Positions 1 through 10,545 of a DNA stretch of 64,000 nucleotides are shown here, piece after piece; positions within the stretch are counted from its first letter, which is position 1, and every line of letters starts with the position of its first letter. This DNA is from Aporrectodea caliginosa (taxonomy: Eukaryota; Annelida; Clitellata; Crassiclitellata; Lumbricidae), in the NCBI GenBank assembly GCA_020284085.1, contig JACEVL010000090.1, positions 891,001 through 955,000 on the forward strand, written 5' to 3'. The notes beneath the pieces were generated by a model that saw nothing but the letters and a program-made list of their open reading frames with translations, ran no database searches and was not told where the DNA came from. Position numbers and translations under genes: made by a program.

Positions 1-570
1 AGGTGTTCTTTTATCGAATTCATCAATAGTTATGAACGTCTTGTATTGGCGTTGCTGGCATTCCCAATAAATCACTGACTTCGGAGAATTCTGAGAATCA
101 CGATTCCCGTACCTACTTTTGACAACTTTTAAATAAGTCACTTGACTCAGAAAAGATTAACCAGACTTAAAGACGAACAAAAACAACAGTTAACTAATTA
201 GAGGCTGAAATTTTAATCAAGGTTCAATCAAACGTCGAATCGGTCTGGCGTCGGCGATGTTCGACAAACTGAATAGGATATGGCTATCAGACGGCATATC
301 GATAAGAACCAAGATGAAACTGTATAGAACTTTCGTCATCCCAGTGCAGCTGCTGTACGGATCTGAGGGATGCCGTCGATAAAACCAGAGATAGAGCGAT
401 TTGGAGTGGTCGTGTTGAGGCCACATCGTCGGCGCACGCCTGGCGGAAGAGAGGGAAGAAGAAGATTTAATCAACCTGTAGAAATTAGAGTTTGTTTGTA
501 CTCTTGGCAATATAAAAATCGTGTCCTCTCCATGTCTGTTAAACTGTTCTTGACTTGAAACCGGGGACGC
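1..570 (+). pseudogene. A-type Ly6 gene upstream block lacking its first exon (P0)
   Basis: Positions 1-211 and 475-570 match the upstream blocks of genes 1 and 3 (22058-22419 and 43824-44179) along their length. They include the TATA-like motif TATAAAAA at 511-518. Similarity stops near 570, just where the paralogues have the ATG of the signal-peptide exon; here no homologous start or signal peptide follows. The block is split by a LINE fragment at 221-465. I read it as the relic of a further A-type member whose coding exons were lost or displaced. No P0 exon 2 or 3 was found on the + strand between here and gene 1. Confidence 0.6.
221..465 (+). mobile_element. 5'-truncated LINE 3' end inserted in the P0 block
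   Basis: About 80 codons read as the C-terminal end of a non-LTR retrotransposon protein, with LYRTFVIPV followed by LLYGSE and later RDRAIWSGRVEATS after a stop. The insert is bounded by the direct repeat TTTAATCAA at 212-220 and 466-474. Genes 1 and 3 have a single copy of this sequence at the homologous place, so this is a target-primed insertion. Confidence 0.7.
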
Positions 571-751
571 TGCTGCGGTCAGAGACATGAAGTCAGTGCA
601 ATTGAGTGACCATGAACCATGATATATGAGAGCATGTAGGTAGGCGAGCAATTAATCAAGCAGCAGCATTGAGAACAGATTGAATAGGACATAGGCGGAC
701 TTTGGGAAGAACAATGAGAACGGAATTGGAATAATTAGATGAAAGAGTCTC

Positions 752-1247
752 CGACTTCGACCTAGAGGTCCTTCTTATGGCGTAGCTTCAGACGTGTTAT
801 CGGACGTGGAACCGTCAGTGTTCTGCCTGTATCATTGTTCAGTAACATAACCCACTTTCTCAGTTGAATCAATTTTAGTTCACTAAACATATCTACAGTG
901 ATCTTAAGTCACAGTTAGGCCTATATGAATCATACTCAGCAGTTGTTCTCTTTCTGCCATATGATGGCCCATTCCCTTGTAGGCGTTAAATGTCTTTCAA
1001 CTTAGAGATCCAGCTAATAGCGCGCTCCGATTTATACGTGTTTTCAGGCGTGGTATCGACTGACCGTCAGTGTTTTACCTGTATCGTTCTTCAGAAATAT
1101 AACCCATTTTCTCAGCACAATCATTTTTAGTTTACTAAACGTATCCACAGTGACATATATAGTTACATCAAATATTCTCGGCAGGTGTTCTTTTCATGCT
1201 ACTTCCAATATTTGATAATCCACTCACTATCTTATAGGCATAAATTG
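752..1247 (+). repeat. Tandem pair of a ~246-bp unit
   Basis: Units at about 752-997 and 998-1247 align along their length; both contain a segment around CATAACCCA(C/T)TTTCTCAG and a later TCAGCAG/GGCAGGTGTTCTT stretch. A third copy lies at about 15566-15800. No coding potential is recognised. Function is unknown; it looks like duplicated flank of the gene cluster. Confidence 0.55.
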
Positions 1248-1274
1248 TGTTTCCCGGATCACATATCGCTGATG

Positions 1275-1560
1275 CACGCTGTTCGTGTGTCTGTCTATCT
1301 GTCTCAAAACGTTAAATGCTGTTCCTATTCGTCTGTCTGTGTTTATTTCAGTTCCGTCCGTCTGGTGTCCGATGTACAAACGCATTGAGTATAAGATCTT
1401 AATGCTTATGCGTAATTGCCATGTGAACTGTGCTTCATCTTATCTTAGGAAGTTGTTTGTCTCCGTCTCATCCATTCCTGGCTGTAGATTTGTTAACTTT
1501 GCTACACAGAGTGACAGGTTGTTCCAAGGACGTAGTCAGGAAACAATTTCGGGTTCCCAT
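1275..1560 (+). repeat. Segment duplicated around the Helitron at 18 kb
   Basis: This stretch is similar to 18045-18117 joined to 18878-19050, where a Helitron interrupts it after CGCATTGAGTA. It follows the 246-bp repeat here, and the same order is seen at 15566-19050. The two loci are therefore copies of one ancestral segment. Confidence 0.5.
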
Positions 1561-1689
1561 TGGACGTGGTCGCAGTTAGAAAAAACAGAAAAGATTTATG
1601 AAATTATTTATTTGGGATTTAAACCGGTTAAATCTGCCCTTTTGAATGCGCCTAAGGGTTGGTCCCCATCCACAGCGCAACACAGAAGC

Positions 1690-2260
1690 TATATGTCTTA
1701 AAAGTCGGTTTTATGACGTGAAATTTTTAGGTAAGACATCTGCGACTGCGTATGATTTATCAAACTCTCCAACATACGGTATTTGGCACGTGTGAGCTGT
1801 TCATTGTACTAAAACTTCTGTCAGCCTATAATATGCAGTCATGCAAATATTATTTATGCTGCATAAATAAGAATTAAGGAATGGTCTACTATAATTGGGC
1901 TTACACGAATAATTACATTAATTGTAACAATTCACTCTATAGCATTTTACAAATGACCATCGAAATGCATGAAACAATTATTTCGGTCAGTTTTTAGTTT
2001 TCATTATCTCAGGTTTCAAAACGGGCGATTAAATTGTGGTCATTTGTATCATCAAATAGTCTACCCTGCGTAATTGCAATGATCAGAGATTTGCAGATTT
2101 GCAGTCAACAGTGAGCGAGTGAAGCATTTAATGATGCATGCATAGTTAGAATGGCCTCCTATGATAGTCGCCAAAGTTCAAAACCGTCAATGTAAAAGAG
2201 CTTGATTTTTAAAACTGTATCTTGTTATTTGTCTCACTTGTGGAATAGGCCTATATTCAT
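1690..2260 (-). other. Orphan M-type gene upstream block
   Basis: The sequence matches about 11640-12153, the region upstream (on the - strand) of the M-type first exon at 11497-11552, and in part the region upstream of M1 (8353-8600). No M-type first exon lies next to it; the adjoining sequence below 1690 is unrelated. It appears to be the remains of a third M-type copy. Confidence 0.45.
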
Positions 2261-3319
2261 TCATCTAACTTAGAAAATTTCATCGATTATGCAATTGGAT
2301 ATGACGCAAGCCGAAATCAATTATCCTCGGTTTAAGGATTTCATTTAAGAAATTTATATAGCGTCCCTTGAAGTCATATGGTGCTTCAAATGTTCAACTG
2401 CCAAATATGGACATTGGACAGGTTGCTACTACTTGAACCACTCACAATGGCACTTGCATATACATGACTGACGAATGTCAATTATTGCGTCACAAAAGTC
2501 GTTGGAGTGAAACAGGTTAACAAACTTTATTATTATTATTTTAGGTAATTGCATCAAAAGCGTATGCGTCATTTACTCGAAAGTAGTAACGTTCGAGATA
2601 CAATAACGACAACGACAATAATGAAAGTAGCAGCAAAAGCAACAATTTTAGTGATGCAATACAGCAGTATTTTTTATTGCCATCATTACACATTCCAGAA
2701 TTACTCATCGAAGACAAGCAAGAAGAAACAATAAGAACCGTTGACAGAGATAAGTTTTCAGTTTAGAGCGAAATACAATCTTGGTAGGAGACTTTCAAAC
2801 ATGAGGAAGTTGAGAGCTCCAGATGGTCTAGCCAGCAACAGTGAATGAACGCCGGCTAAAGACAAGACGTGTACTAGAAGAAGAAACTTTCCAACAGATG
2901 CTGATCGAAGTAGGATCAGCCGTTTACGACACTAATGAATCTAGATCTAGCCATGGATAATTAGAAGGATAGAAGTTGATTTGCCTGTGCTTCGTACATG
3001 AGGAGCGATAGGTTGAAGAGGATACGCTCAGATACAGGACGACGGTGAGGAGAACAAAAAGTAGGCGTGTCATGAAAGCGCTATGAGAATTCAACACAAA
3101 TAAACAAAGCAATCTAACGAGCTACTTGTAAAATAAAGACAGAGGAAGAATGAAAGGATTATGCATTTGACATAAGTCGTGAATGTTAATAATTAAAACA
3201 GGATGTCCATTATGCAAAAGCCTAGTAGGCTAATAATGCGAAGAAATGTGTGTCTGTTTCACGTATCAAACAGTTTGCCTTTCTGCAACATCGAGAACGA
3301 TTCATCTTGCCAGCTTCAA
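2261..3319. other. Non-coding 3' flank of M1
   Basis: AT-rich sequence below the stop codon of the - strand gene M1. I see no supported gene here. Open frames on both strands are short and lack a recognisable match. Confidence 0.4.
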
Positions 3320-3516
3320 TTAACAATCGATTTTGTTTCCCCATACAGGTGAAAATGGTGTGGCAGGAGATTGCCACTTGTTGCAGTCGTCACTGTCGCA
3401 AAATCTCAAACAGCTGCATTCCTTCTTATCACTATTACTGCGATCAAATTTAACGCATTTGGTCTCTGAAGGTGTATGACATCCTCTTGCGATATTCTGA
3501 AACTTCCATTCCTCAC
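3320..3516 (-). CDS. M1 exon 3 (last finger and tail)
   Basis: The acceptor is TTGGTTCTGCAG|. It is 197 nt, opens in phase with exon 2 and ends at TAA (3322-3320). It contains RGC, TKC and the cluster CSCLRFCDSDDCN. Confidence 0.8.
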
Positions 3517-6500
3517 CTGCAGAACCAACAAGGATGACATAGCTGTGTAAAGATAAAGTAGGAGCAGAGGTATGATAATCGGAATCGTACTAGCTAACTC
3601 TGAAGTTCTATAGCGCTGCTCTGAAGCTAAGCTAAGGACACCACCTTATTCACGAGCGCTGCGTCCTTTCAGAAGGTCGTCCAGAGAGCGATGTCGAGTT
3701 GAGTTCCGATTGCGGTTGTCAGAGCGATCAGAAAGAAGACGCAGAGCAGCTGCTAAGGCGGGTTTCACTGAAGAGGAGAAAGCTTGGAAGAAAATAATGG
3801 AAGGCCGAGTATCTGATGGACCAAGGTTGGATTTATTGAAGAGGTGTGACTTCGTTTGAAGTGGTAAGCCTGTATGGTGATAAGTGTAGGAGCCTGAGGC
3901 AGATGACAGTGTGAGCGTGGCGGTATAGGAGTATGAAATGATAGGAAGCGGATTTTAGAGGGAATTTCGAGAGAGAAATGGAGCATTTTTCATATTTTGT
4001 AATAGTAATAATTGATCTATAATAAATTATATTCCATTTTAAATCGAGTTATATTAAGGATTGCGATAATTGTCTGATCATTGACTACGAGTGATTAAGA
4101 ATATGGAACGAGTCAATTTGCCTACATTATTTTGGTTATTAGTACACTTATATATTTCTGTTATCATGGGCATCAGCAGGAGTCTAAAGGTGTTTCAAGG
4201 CCACTCCGTAGAGTTTGCCTAAGATGTTTCTTTAACAGATGAAAGATTTTGACACTTATAAAAGTACTCAGTTCTCAGTCTTCGTTCTCTTTGTTGGGAA
4301 TACGCTTACGAAGAGCACTAGCATAACATTACCTTAAAGTGGAGCTGAGTCTATTATAAAAACCACCCACGTCGATCACTTTTTGATCTCTGAACGTGAT
4401 AATATGGTTCGTGTATCCCTGATCACATGCACACAACTTTTTCTATCGGGAGGGTGAGCAAAAGGGGAGCCAAAGCTTCTCGGTCATTTGAAACGTGGAT
4501 GGACACACTTGGGTTTATCCGTGACGACGCCCATGTTTTGTAGACCTACACCCTATTTAAATTTTAAATTGCTACGATAGCATCGCCCGGAACACATAAC
4601 TTACGATTTCATAATGTAACAGAAGAGATTAGCATTACTGCAAAAATAACACCCTGGGAAAATACCTGGGAATGAATTTACTGCAAATGAGTGAAGTATT
4701 CTAGAATAATAAGTATCAGCGACTATCTTGCACTACATTATAACTTATTATAATACCTGTAACTACAGGGTGGCCCAATATAAAATGTCCCACCGGATAA
4801 AATGCAATTTCTCCGCAACCAATTGAGAGTTTTCTACCAAACTTTTAGCATTTACAGAGGAATGATTTTGCAACAATTCCAGAAAATTTCACTGTACAAT
4901 TTGCATAGATTCCAAAGTTACAGCTGTTTAAACTTTTATTTCCATTTTTTCAAATTTCCGCAGATGAGCGGTCCAATAATAGTTATTTCTTTAAGATTTT
5001 TTCACAAAGAAATTGTTTTGTAACACCCAAATAATGATGCCGTCATATGACCTCATTACAAGTTGTAAAGAAAGTGTTTATGAAGCAAGCTATATAATTG
5101 CAGATATTTTAAAATATATTAAGTGCGTTTGCGTTTGGTCCGCCGGCAAAAAGCGCGATTTTCACGAAAAGTCGCCTGGTGGTCGAGAGATCCAAGTTTG
5201 CGAAGCACATCATGGTTTCTGCTGGCGTGTGTTACGGCGATAAGGGAAGACTGCACTTCATCCCAGACAAGGCTAAAGTAAACGCTCAACTTTATGTTGA
5301 AACTCTGTTACCCAGACTCATTGAAAACTGCAAGTCTGGTTTCATTTTCCAGCAGCACGGTGCGCCTGCTCACACGACACGGTTGGCTGAAGGCTTTATT
5401 GCCACCAACTGCAGTGAATTCATTGGCAATGATGAATGGCCACCAAGCTCTCCAGACCTTAACCCTCTTGATTATCACGTCTGGGTAGCTATGCATGAAC
5501 GCTACAAGACATTTCATCCCATGCCGAAGAACATTGACGAGCTGAAAAAGCCTTGCAGCGAATATGAGACCAGATGCCGCAGGACTCAATCAACAAGGCC
5601 ATACTGAGCTTCACAAAGACTTCGAGCTTGCGTGAAAGCTAGGGGTGGACACTTCGAACATGCCTTGAGAAAAACTGCTCAACAGATTTCTGATTTCGTA
5701 ATGAAAGATGATTTTATTTGACATTGAAAATTGCAAATGACTGTCCATTTTTCTTCGGAAATTTGAAAAAATAGAATTCAAAATTTAAACAGCTGTAACT
5801 TTTGAAGCTATGCAAATTGTTTCGTGAAATTTTCTGGGATTGCTGCAAAATCATTCCTCTGTAAATTCTGAAATTTTGATAGAAACATCTCAATTGGTTG
5901 CCGAGAAATTGCATTTTATCCGGTGGGACATTTTATATTGGGCCACCCTGTAGAAGCGGCTATATCAACAGTCTGCAACTGTGTCGGTCACGAAAGACTC
6001 AATAATTTATAGCCAGCATCTAATAGGAGTCACCTTCATCGGATACCCTATATAATTTAATAACGAAGCCTTGGCTGCTATCCTATTATAGAAACACGAT
6101 ATCGACAGATGAAAACATAAACTTAACCTAAAGGTCTTATATCATAGATTTCTTTTCTCGCCAGGTGACCGAATACCTAACATTCCTTCTACACTCTAGG
6201 CAAGCATAAGATGCCTAACACTACTTATACTGACTTATACTGGGGGCCCGATAGCGCATTGGATAACATCTGGCACAGAGAGCGAGAGGTACCGAGTTCG
6301 AGCCCCCGTTGGGCGGATATGCTTTGTAGGCTGCTATTAGCGCCGTTGTATTGCAGGCTGTCTGTTCTGTTAGTAGTTAAGATATAAATTGCATAACATG
6401 TAAATGTACAGCGCAGTGCGTTTGTCAGGCGCTTCAATAAAGAAAAGATTATTATTATTATTATTATTAAACTCAGTAGCTAAGTAAGTAAGTAAATAAG

Positions 6501-8352
6501 TATGGTCTATGTAGCAGTAGCCTTTACAGTTACTGTAGCTATGCACACTGTGAGAAAGCAGTTTAAGTTTACAGGTTCTTTTGCACTTTGCAATGTTGCA
6601 GCGTGACAAGTACCTACTATAATAATATCTATGCAAAACTGTTTAGTCTACCTTTTACTTGTGAATAGACCACGTTTATTCCGCATGAGTATCCGGTAAC
6701 CCAAGCACATTGCATGCTAATCGTTCCCCTGTTGTAGCAATCTGGTCCACCATACTTGTTTGAGCACTTCAAACACTGGAGACCTTCAATTATATAAAAC
6801 AATCAGTGCAACAATTATGATGCAAATCTCAACCTGCAAGCAAATAGTAATTTACCCGATACACTGGTAGAAGAATGAATATAATGAACATGTGCACATA
6901 ATATTATAAGCGTGCATTGGCCTGTCTTTAAGCTCGTAACTTCTATGGCAACGGAACCCAACTCATCCAATGACGAGACGGAAAATAATGACAAATCCAA
7001 ATGCAACTTAATCCTTCGCTGATGAACGCTGAAAAGCAACGTCTTTGTACAACCCATGTCCCTGCACAAGACCCGTCAAGAACATATTGAGATTGAAATG
7101 TAAAATGGTAAATGCAGAATGCTCATTTTTGGTCATTATTGAGTGCTAGCTACGCTTGGTCGCATTCGGTATCAAAATCATTTGCACATAACTTAACAAG
7201 AACCATGATGCCCTATCACAAGACGTGAGTGACCGCATTGAAGTTGCAATGCGAGCGAAAAATATACAGCGAAATCCGGAAATTCTGACCAACAATCAAA
7301 AAATCCCGTTAACCCAGATTTGGTAGGTCATGACCAAATCAAATGAAATCAAATTTATTGTAATTGATTCAGTGATTGATGTTCACAATGTAAGTGTATA
7401 TAATAGCACGTTAAGTTTACAATTTATGGATACCGTCTATAATTAAGCCTATAAGGGATAATTCAGTATGCATTGTCATGATAATGGAAATTAATAATTA
7501 ATAGGAGAGTGAATCGATTCGCGAGGAGATGAAGCCCGTCAAGCTAATCTAGTCTTCCTCACTATAATGAAGACAGAGTGATCATGCGTAAGTGAACACG
7601 AATCGGTGCAAATTGCACGAGGTAAGTTAAGATCATAGCTGGAGCCTGGAGTACAGACATCAGCCTTAAAATACCGGTATGTGTTTTCATAGCGCAACTT
7701 CAAGGTGCTAAATGAGTTTCGATTGCTGATGCCAGGTTGCAGTGATTGCAATGACATCAGAGACTCACTCGAACTATTTGTTTTACAAGATAAGACGAAA
7801 GAATATTAATTTTGTTTAAAAAACTAGAAACCTGAGAATTTCCCTATGAGCATCTGGAATAGAATTCTGAAGCTTATTCCCGTCTTTGCGGTCATCATCA
7901 ACGCCATCTTTATCGTCGTCGCCATCATCAACATCATCGTCATCATCATCATCATCATCATTGTCATCATCATCATCATCGTCATCATCAACATCACCAT
8001 CATCACTGAGTGACTAATAAAACCCATCCGCGTCCTTTTTTCTTTAGTTGTGGCTGGGATGGGAGCGCTCCTGCGTAGGTTTCTTGAAGGGAGGTTATAT
8101 AAATTCTCATAATGAATGAATGAATGAATGAAAGAATCATTATTGTCGTCGACTTTGCCATTGTCATCAGCATCAACGACAAATGCAACACTACGAGCAG
8201 CAGGAACAAAATTCGCTGTCGTATTATTTAAATTCATGTCTACCCAGAATGATGCAATAACCTTCTCAAGAAAACTTATCAAAGTGTTCTTTACCTTCAG
8301 ACAACCCGAACACCATGCACACACAAAGCAGAAGCCCAAGAAAGCAGCGCAT
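3320..8352 (-). CDS. M1: secreted Ly6/uPAR-type three-finger protein, 12-cysteine variant
   Basis: Three - strand exons join in phase 1: 8352-8295 (signal peptide), 6783-6652 and 3516-3320 (stop TAA). The predicted product is 128 residues. The N-terminus MRCFLGLLLCVCMVFGLSEG is a hydrophobic secretion signal. The mature part starts LQCLKC, has five cysteines in exon 2, and ends with the three-finger signature ECSCLRFCDSDDCN followed by a 19-residue tail ending in Cys. Compared with genes 1-3 it has two additional cysteines, one in the final finger and one at the C-terminus. These could form an extra disulfide (inference). No GPI signal is present, so a soluble secreted protein is expected. 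All splice sites are GT-AG. Intron 2 holds a mariner element and a SINE; intron 1 holds a LINE fragment. Binding partner unknown. Confidence 0.8.
3600..3990. repeat. Dispersed repeat, copy 1
   Basis: Similar sequence is found at 14602-14800 and, split, at about 40180-40330 and 41165-41400. Shared landmarks are CACGAGCG(C/T)(T/G)GCGTC and GCAGAGCAGCTGCTA(A/T)GG. No protein is recognised. It is probably a fragment of an interspersed element. Confidence 0.45.
3991..4763. other. Unassigned sequence in M1 intron 2
   Basis: Nothing recognised apart from AT-rich non-coding sequence leading up to the mariner element. Confidence 0.35.
4766..5950 (+). mobile_element. Tc1/mariner element with ~200-bp terminal inverted repeats
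   Basis: The element is flanked by TA (4764-4765 and 5951-5952). Its ends CAGGGTGGCCCAATAT and ATATTGGGCCACCCTG are perfect inverses, and similarity between the ends continues for about 200 bp (4766-4970 against 5745-5950). The interior holds a decayed transposase in the + direction. It is a short copy lying in M1 intron 2. Confidence 0.85.
5110..5720 (+). pseudogene. Mariner-family transposase remnant (DD37D type)
   Basis: This is the C-terminal catalytic part of a Tc1/mariner transposase, the DDE/D enzyme that cuts and rejoins element ends at TA sites. Visible motifs are KHIMVSAGV, QQHGAPAHTT and WPPSSPDLNPLDYHVW. The canonical QQD motif reads QQH, so the second catalytic Asp is replaced by His. 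Thirty-seven residues separate this position from the last Asp. At least two frameshifts (near 5180 and 5545) break the frame, and the N-terminal DNA-binding region is largely missing. It is non-functional. Confidence 0.8.
6240..6472 (+). mobile_element. tRNA-derived SINE, type A (copy 1)
   Basis: The head has a pol III B-box-like GAGTTCGAGCCCC and A-box-like GATAGCGCATTGGATAAC. The body ends with AGCGCAGTGCGTTTGTCAGG, CGCTTCAATAAAG and an (ATT)n tail. A - strand copy lies at 56555-56780. The tail is shared with a SINE at 17243-17541 whose head differs. Confidence 0.75.
6652..6783 (-). CDS. M1 exon 2 (first five cysteines)
   Basis: The acceptor is TATAATTGAAG| and the donor G|GTAGAC. It is 132 nt, phase 1 at both ends. 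It encodes LQCLKC, PDC, MQC and YSC, then GINVVYSQVK, matching the length and position of the VYGQFP end of gene 3 exon 2. Confidence 0.8.
7338..7770 (-). mobile_element. 5'-truncated LINE 3' end
   Basis: It matches the 3' part of the large LINE at 60718-64000, including the AAATC-rich end and the segment around CTAATCTAGTCTTCC. The coding end resembles RNSFSTLKLRYENTYRY against RSLNSFKQAYKNTYL. It lies in M1 intron 1. Confidence 0.7.
7890..8010. repeat. (CAT)n-rich microsatellite
   Basis: Imperfect CAT/CGT trinucleotide run in M1 intron 1. Long open frames here are composition artefacts. Confidence 0.9.
8295..8352 (-). CDS. M1 exon 1 (signal peptide)
   Basis: The ATG is at 8352-8350 and the donor is GAAG|GTAAAG. 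It is 58 nt, ending after the first base of a Gly codon. A frameshifted second copy lies at 11497-11552. Confidence 0.75.
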
Positions 8353-8713
8353 CGTTCCTACTACGCGATTACAACAAAGGAGCTGATCAGCAGCAACTGA
8401 TATTCTCGACAGAAGGAACAGCGCACAGTCACCAGCATAGAAGAGCTTTGCGCCTTTTCAGTTGCTTCTTGGGCTTTTAAGAAGATTGGTCAAGGACGAC
8501 GTGGAAATTAACCAAGACAGCTGTGTATGATTTATTAGACTGTAGCCTACCAAAAACAGGATCTGGCACGTATGTGAGCTGTTTATAATTGTAGCAAATG
8601 CACCTAAGTTTATATGCATGCAATTATAATTCTAACTGTAGCCTATATAGAAGGATATGCCCTGCTATACCCTTTTCGCACGAGGAATTAACTCTGACGT
8701 TCTCTTTTACGGT
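8353..8713 (-). promoter_or_regulatory. M1 upstream region
   Basis: Upstream (- strand) of the M1 start codon. It aligns with 11553-11800 upstream of the broken M2 exon, from the CAT of the start codon onward, which supports both as gene starts. No TATA box was identified with confidence. Confidence 0.45.
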
Positions 8714-8869
8714 TCCGGGCCGCTATTCCGGGGTCCGCTATTCCGGGGTCCGCTATTCCGGGACCCACTATTTCGGGGTCCGCTATTCCGGGACCCACTA
8801 TTCCGGGGTCCGCTATTCCGGGACCCACTATTCCGGGGTCCGCTATTCCGGGACCAACTATTCCGGACT
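8714..8869. repeat. 15-bp minisatellite
   Basis: About ten copies of a 15-bp unit of the form CGCTATTCCGGGGTC, alternating GGGGTCCGC with GGGACCCAC. The unit length is a multiple of three and lacks stops in two + frames, which creates artificial open frames. Confidence 0.9.
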
Positions 8870-8954
8870 ATAGGCCTAATGCCTAGTGAACAAACAACGA
8901 TGATCAGATGACGGTAAAACAGTAGTTGCTAAATTATGATATATCGTCAATTGA

Positions 8955-9300
8955 AAATGGAAGCTGGATTGATGAAAATAATTGTTGGCCTAAGTGGAAG
9001 TTAGATTGGTGAAACTAATTCTTTGTTTAACTAGAAGCTGGATTGATGAAAATAATGTTTCCGTAAATAGAAGCTGGATTGATGAAAGAAATTTCCTGCT
9101 TCAATAGAATCTGGATCGATGACCTTTTTTGTTTATGTAGAAGTGGGATTGACGGGAAAAATTCCTGCATGAATAGAAATTGGATTGATGAAAAATTCTT
9201 GGTTAAATAGAAATTGGAATTACGACAATAATTGTTTACAGAAGTTCGATTGATGAATAATTTTGTCTCTTAACTTGAAGCTGGATGGATGACAGTTATG
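8955..9300. repeat. ~38-bp degenerate tandem repeat
   Basis: About nine degenerate copies built on AGAAGCTGGATTGATGAAAA plus a variable T-rich spacer. No coding or regulatory role is evident. Confidence 0.8.
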
Positions 9301-9783
9301 ATGGACATTATAACTTACTTACAAACGTCAAGTACGGCAGTGAAGACATTGAAATAATTTAGCAACGTAAACTACGGGATAACCCAGATGACCTAGTTCA
9401 ATAATGATAGGCTGGGCAATAGGAACTGATTGTCATCATTGTGGCTGGCATGGGCGGAGTTTATCAGGGCTAGGGGTAAGCCCCTCCCCCCCCCATGAAC
9501 CCACAGACATGACCGTGCGTCATTAAGGTATAGTGATAAGTATAGTTTAAACCACGGAATATCCTAACACTTTACTATAGAGTTCGGTAGTCATTGCATT
9601 CACCCTGGTATAATCAGCTGTATCTGCCTGTTTGTGATTCATTAATTGGCCAGTTGAAGTTCCGTTTCGACAAGGACAGTTTGATCATGGCCAGATCCGT
9701 TGAAAGCCGCACTGCACTGCAATAAGGATGGAATCAAGGCGCTCGTTGATAAATAAACCGACATCCTTTACATCAATCCGCAA
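9301..9783. other. Unassigned sequence with C-rich tract
   Basis: Contains a GGGGTAAGCCCCTCCCCC tract near 9475-9495. This could be one end of the hAT-like element whose remnant follows, but a matching opposite terminus was not convincingly found. Confidence 0.3.
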
Positions 9784-10050
9784 GTGCTGGCATCCGAAAT
9801 GGAACTGTTTTCAAGAACGGAAAAGGAAATTGCCTTGGATGTGATTCAGAAAGAAATAACCGAAGATACTTATCCTCATTATTACAGAATGGTGCGGGTA
9901 GCACTAACGTCGCCCGTGGGTTCAGTAACCTCTGAGAGAAGTTTTTCAGCGATGCGACGCATAAGAAATTCGATCAACCATGGAACAGGAACGCTTTTCT
10001 TCGCTGGCTCTTCTGAACATTGAATGTGATCTGAAGACTGGTGTATAGTC
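9784..10050 (+). pseudogene. hAT transposase C-terminal remnant
   Basis: The translated stretch contains VALTSPVGSVTSERSFSAMR and RIRN, the conserved dimerisation region of hAT transposases and ZMYM1-like domesticated relatives. The frame then shifts near 9990, after which the expected continuation (SSLALLNIECDLK) is read in another frame. It is a dead fragment with no start. Confidence 0.75.
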
Positions 10051-10255
10051 CTCGAAGACCTGATTCTCATATATGTAAACAGTGGAACTCGACGCTTACA
10101 GCTGCATTAGCTTAGTCGACTAGTGGCAGTCTTAGATGTAAGGCCATTATGTATATTTTAAGCAGTAAAATCCTTCCAAGTCTTCTCACCAGAAGGCCGA
10201 AATTAGTACCGAGTATGCACAAAATACATTTGGCGGCCCCAGACCCCGACAGGGG

Positions 10256-10545
10256 GGCCCATACATACATACATAGATGCATACAAACATACAGACATCA
10301 AAACAGACATACATACATGCGTACACTACACGCACGCGTATACATACATACATAGATACATGCACACATGCATACATGTACATACATACATGAATACATA
10401 CAGACATTCATACATGCACATTAACCACATACATACACACATACCATACATAAATACATACATACATACATAAATGCAATCATACAATCATACATACATA
10501 ACATTACATACATACAAACATGTATACATACATAAACACATAGAA
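10256..10545. repeat. (CATA)n microsatellite region
   Basis: Long imperfect run of CATA/TACA tetranucleotides with variants. Open frames on both strands here are spurious. Confidence 0.9.

Noticed and set aside
2924..3112. 62-codon - strand frame with a hydrophobic start (MTRLLFVLLTVVLYLSVS)
   Set aside because: It looks like a signal peptide, but no splice partners or paralogue were found and it lies beyond the M1 stop; unsupported.
3250..3453. + strand frame with several cysteines and a good acceptor-like site
   Set aside because: It is antisense to M1 exon 3, whose frame, splice site and cysteine pattern are far better supported.
7824..8339. 171-codon - strand open frame overlapping M1 exon 1
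   Set aside because: It uses another frame than the signal-peptide exon and runs through the CAT microsatellite (poly-Met); a composition artefact.
8598..8911. Frames with YSGVRYSGTH-like and RGPLFRDPLF-like repeats
   Set aside because: Translation of a 15-bp minisatellite; open in several frames, with no signal peptide or splice support.
10149..10407. Frames on both strands with Tyr/His/Val-rich repeats
   Set aside because: Translated (CATA)n repeat.
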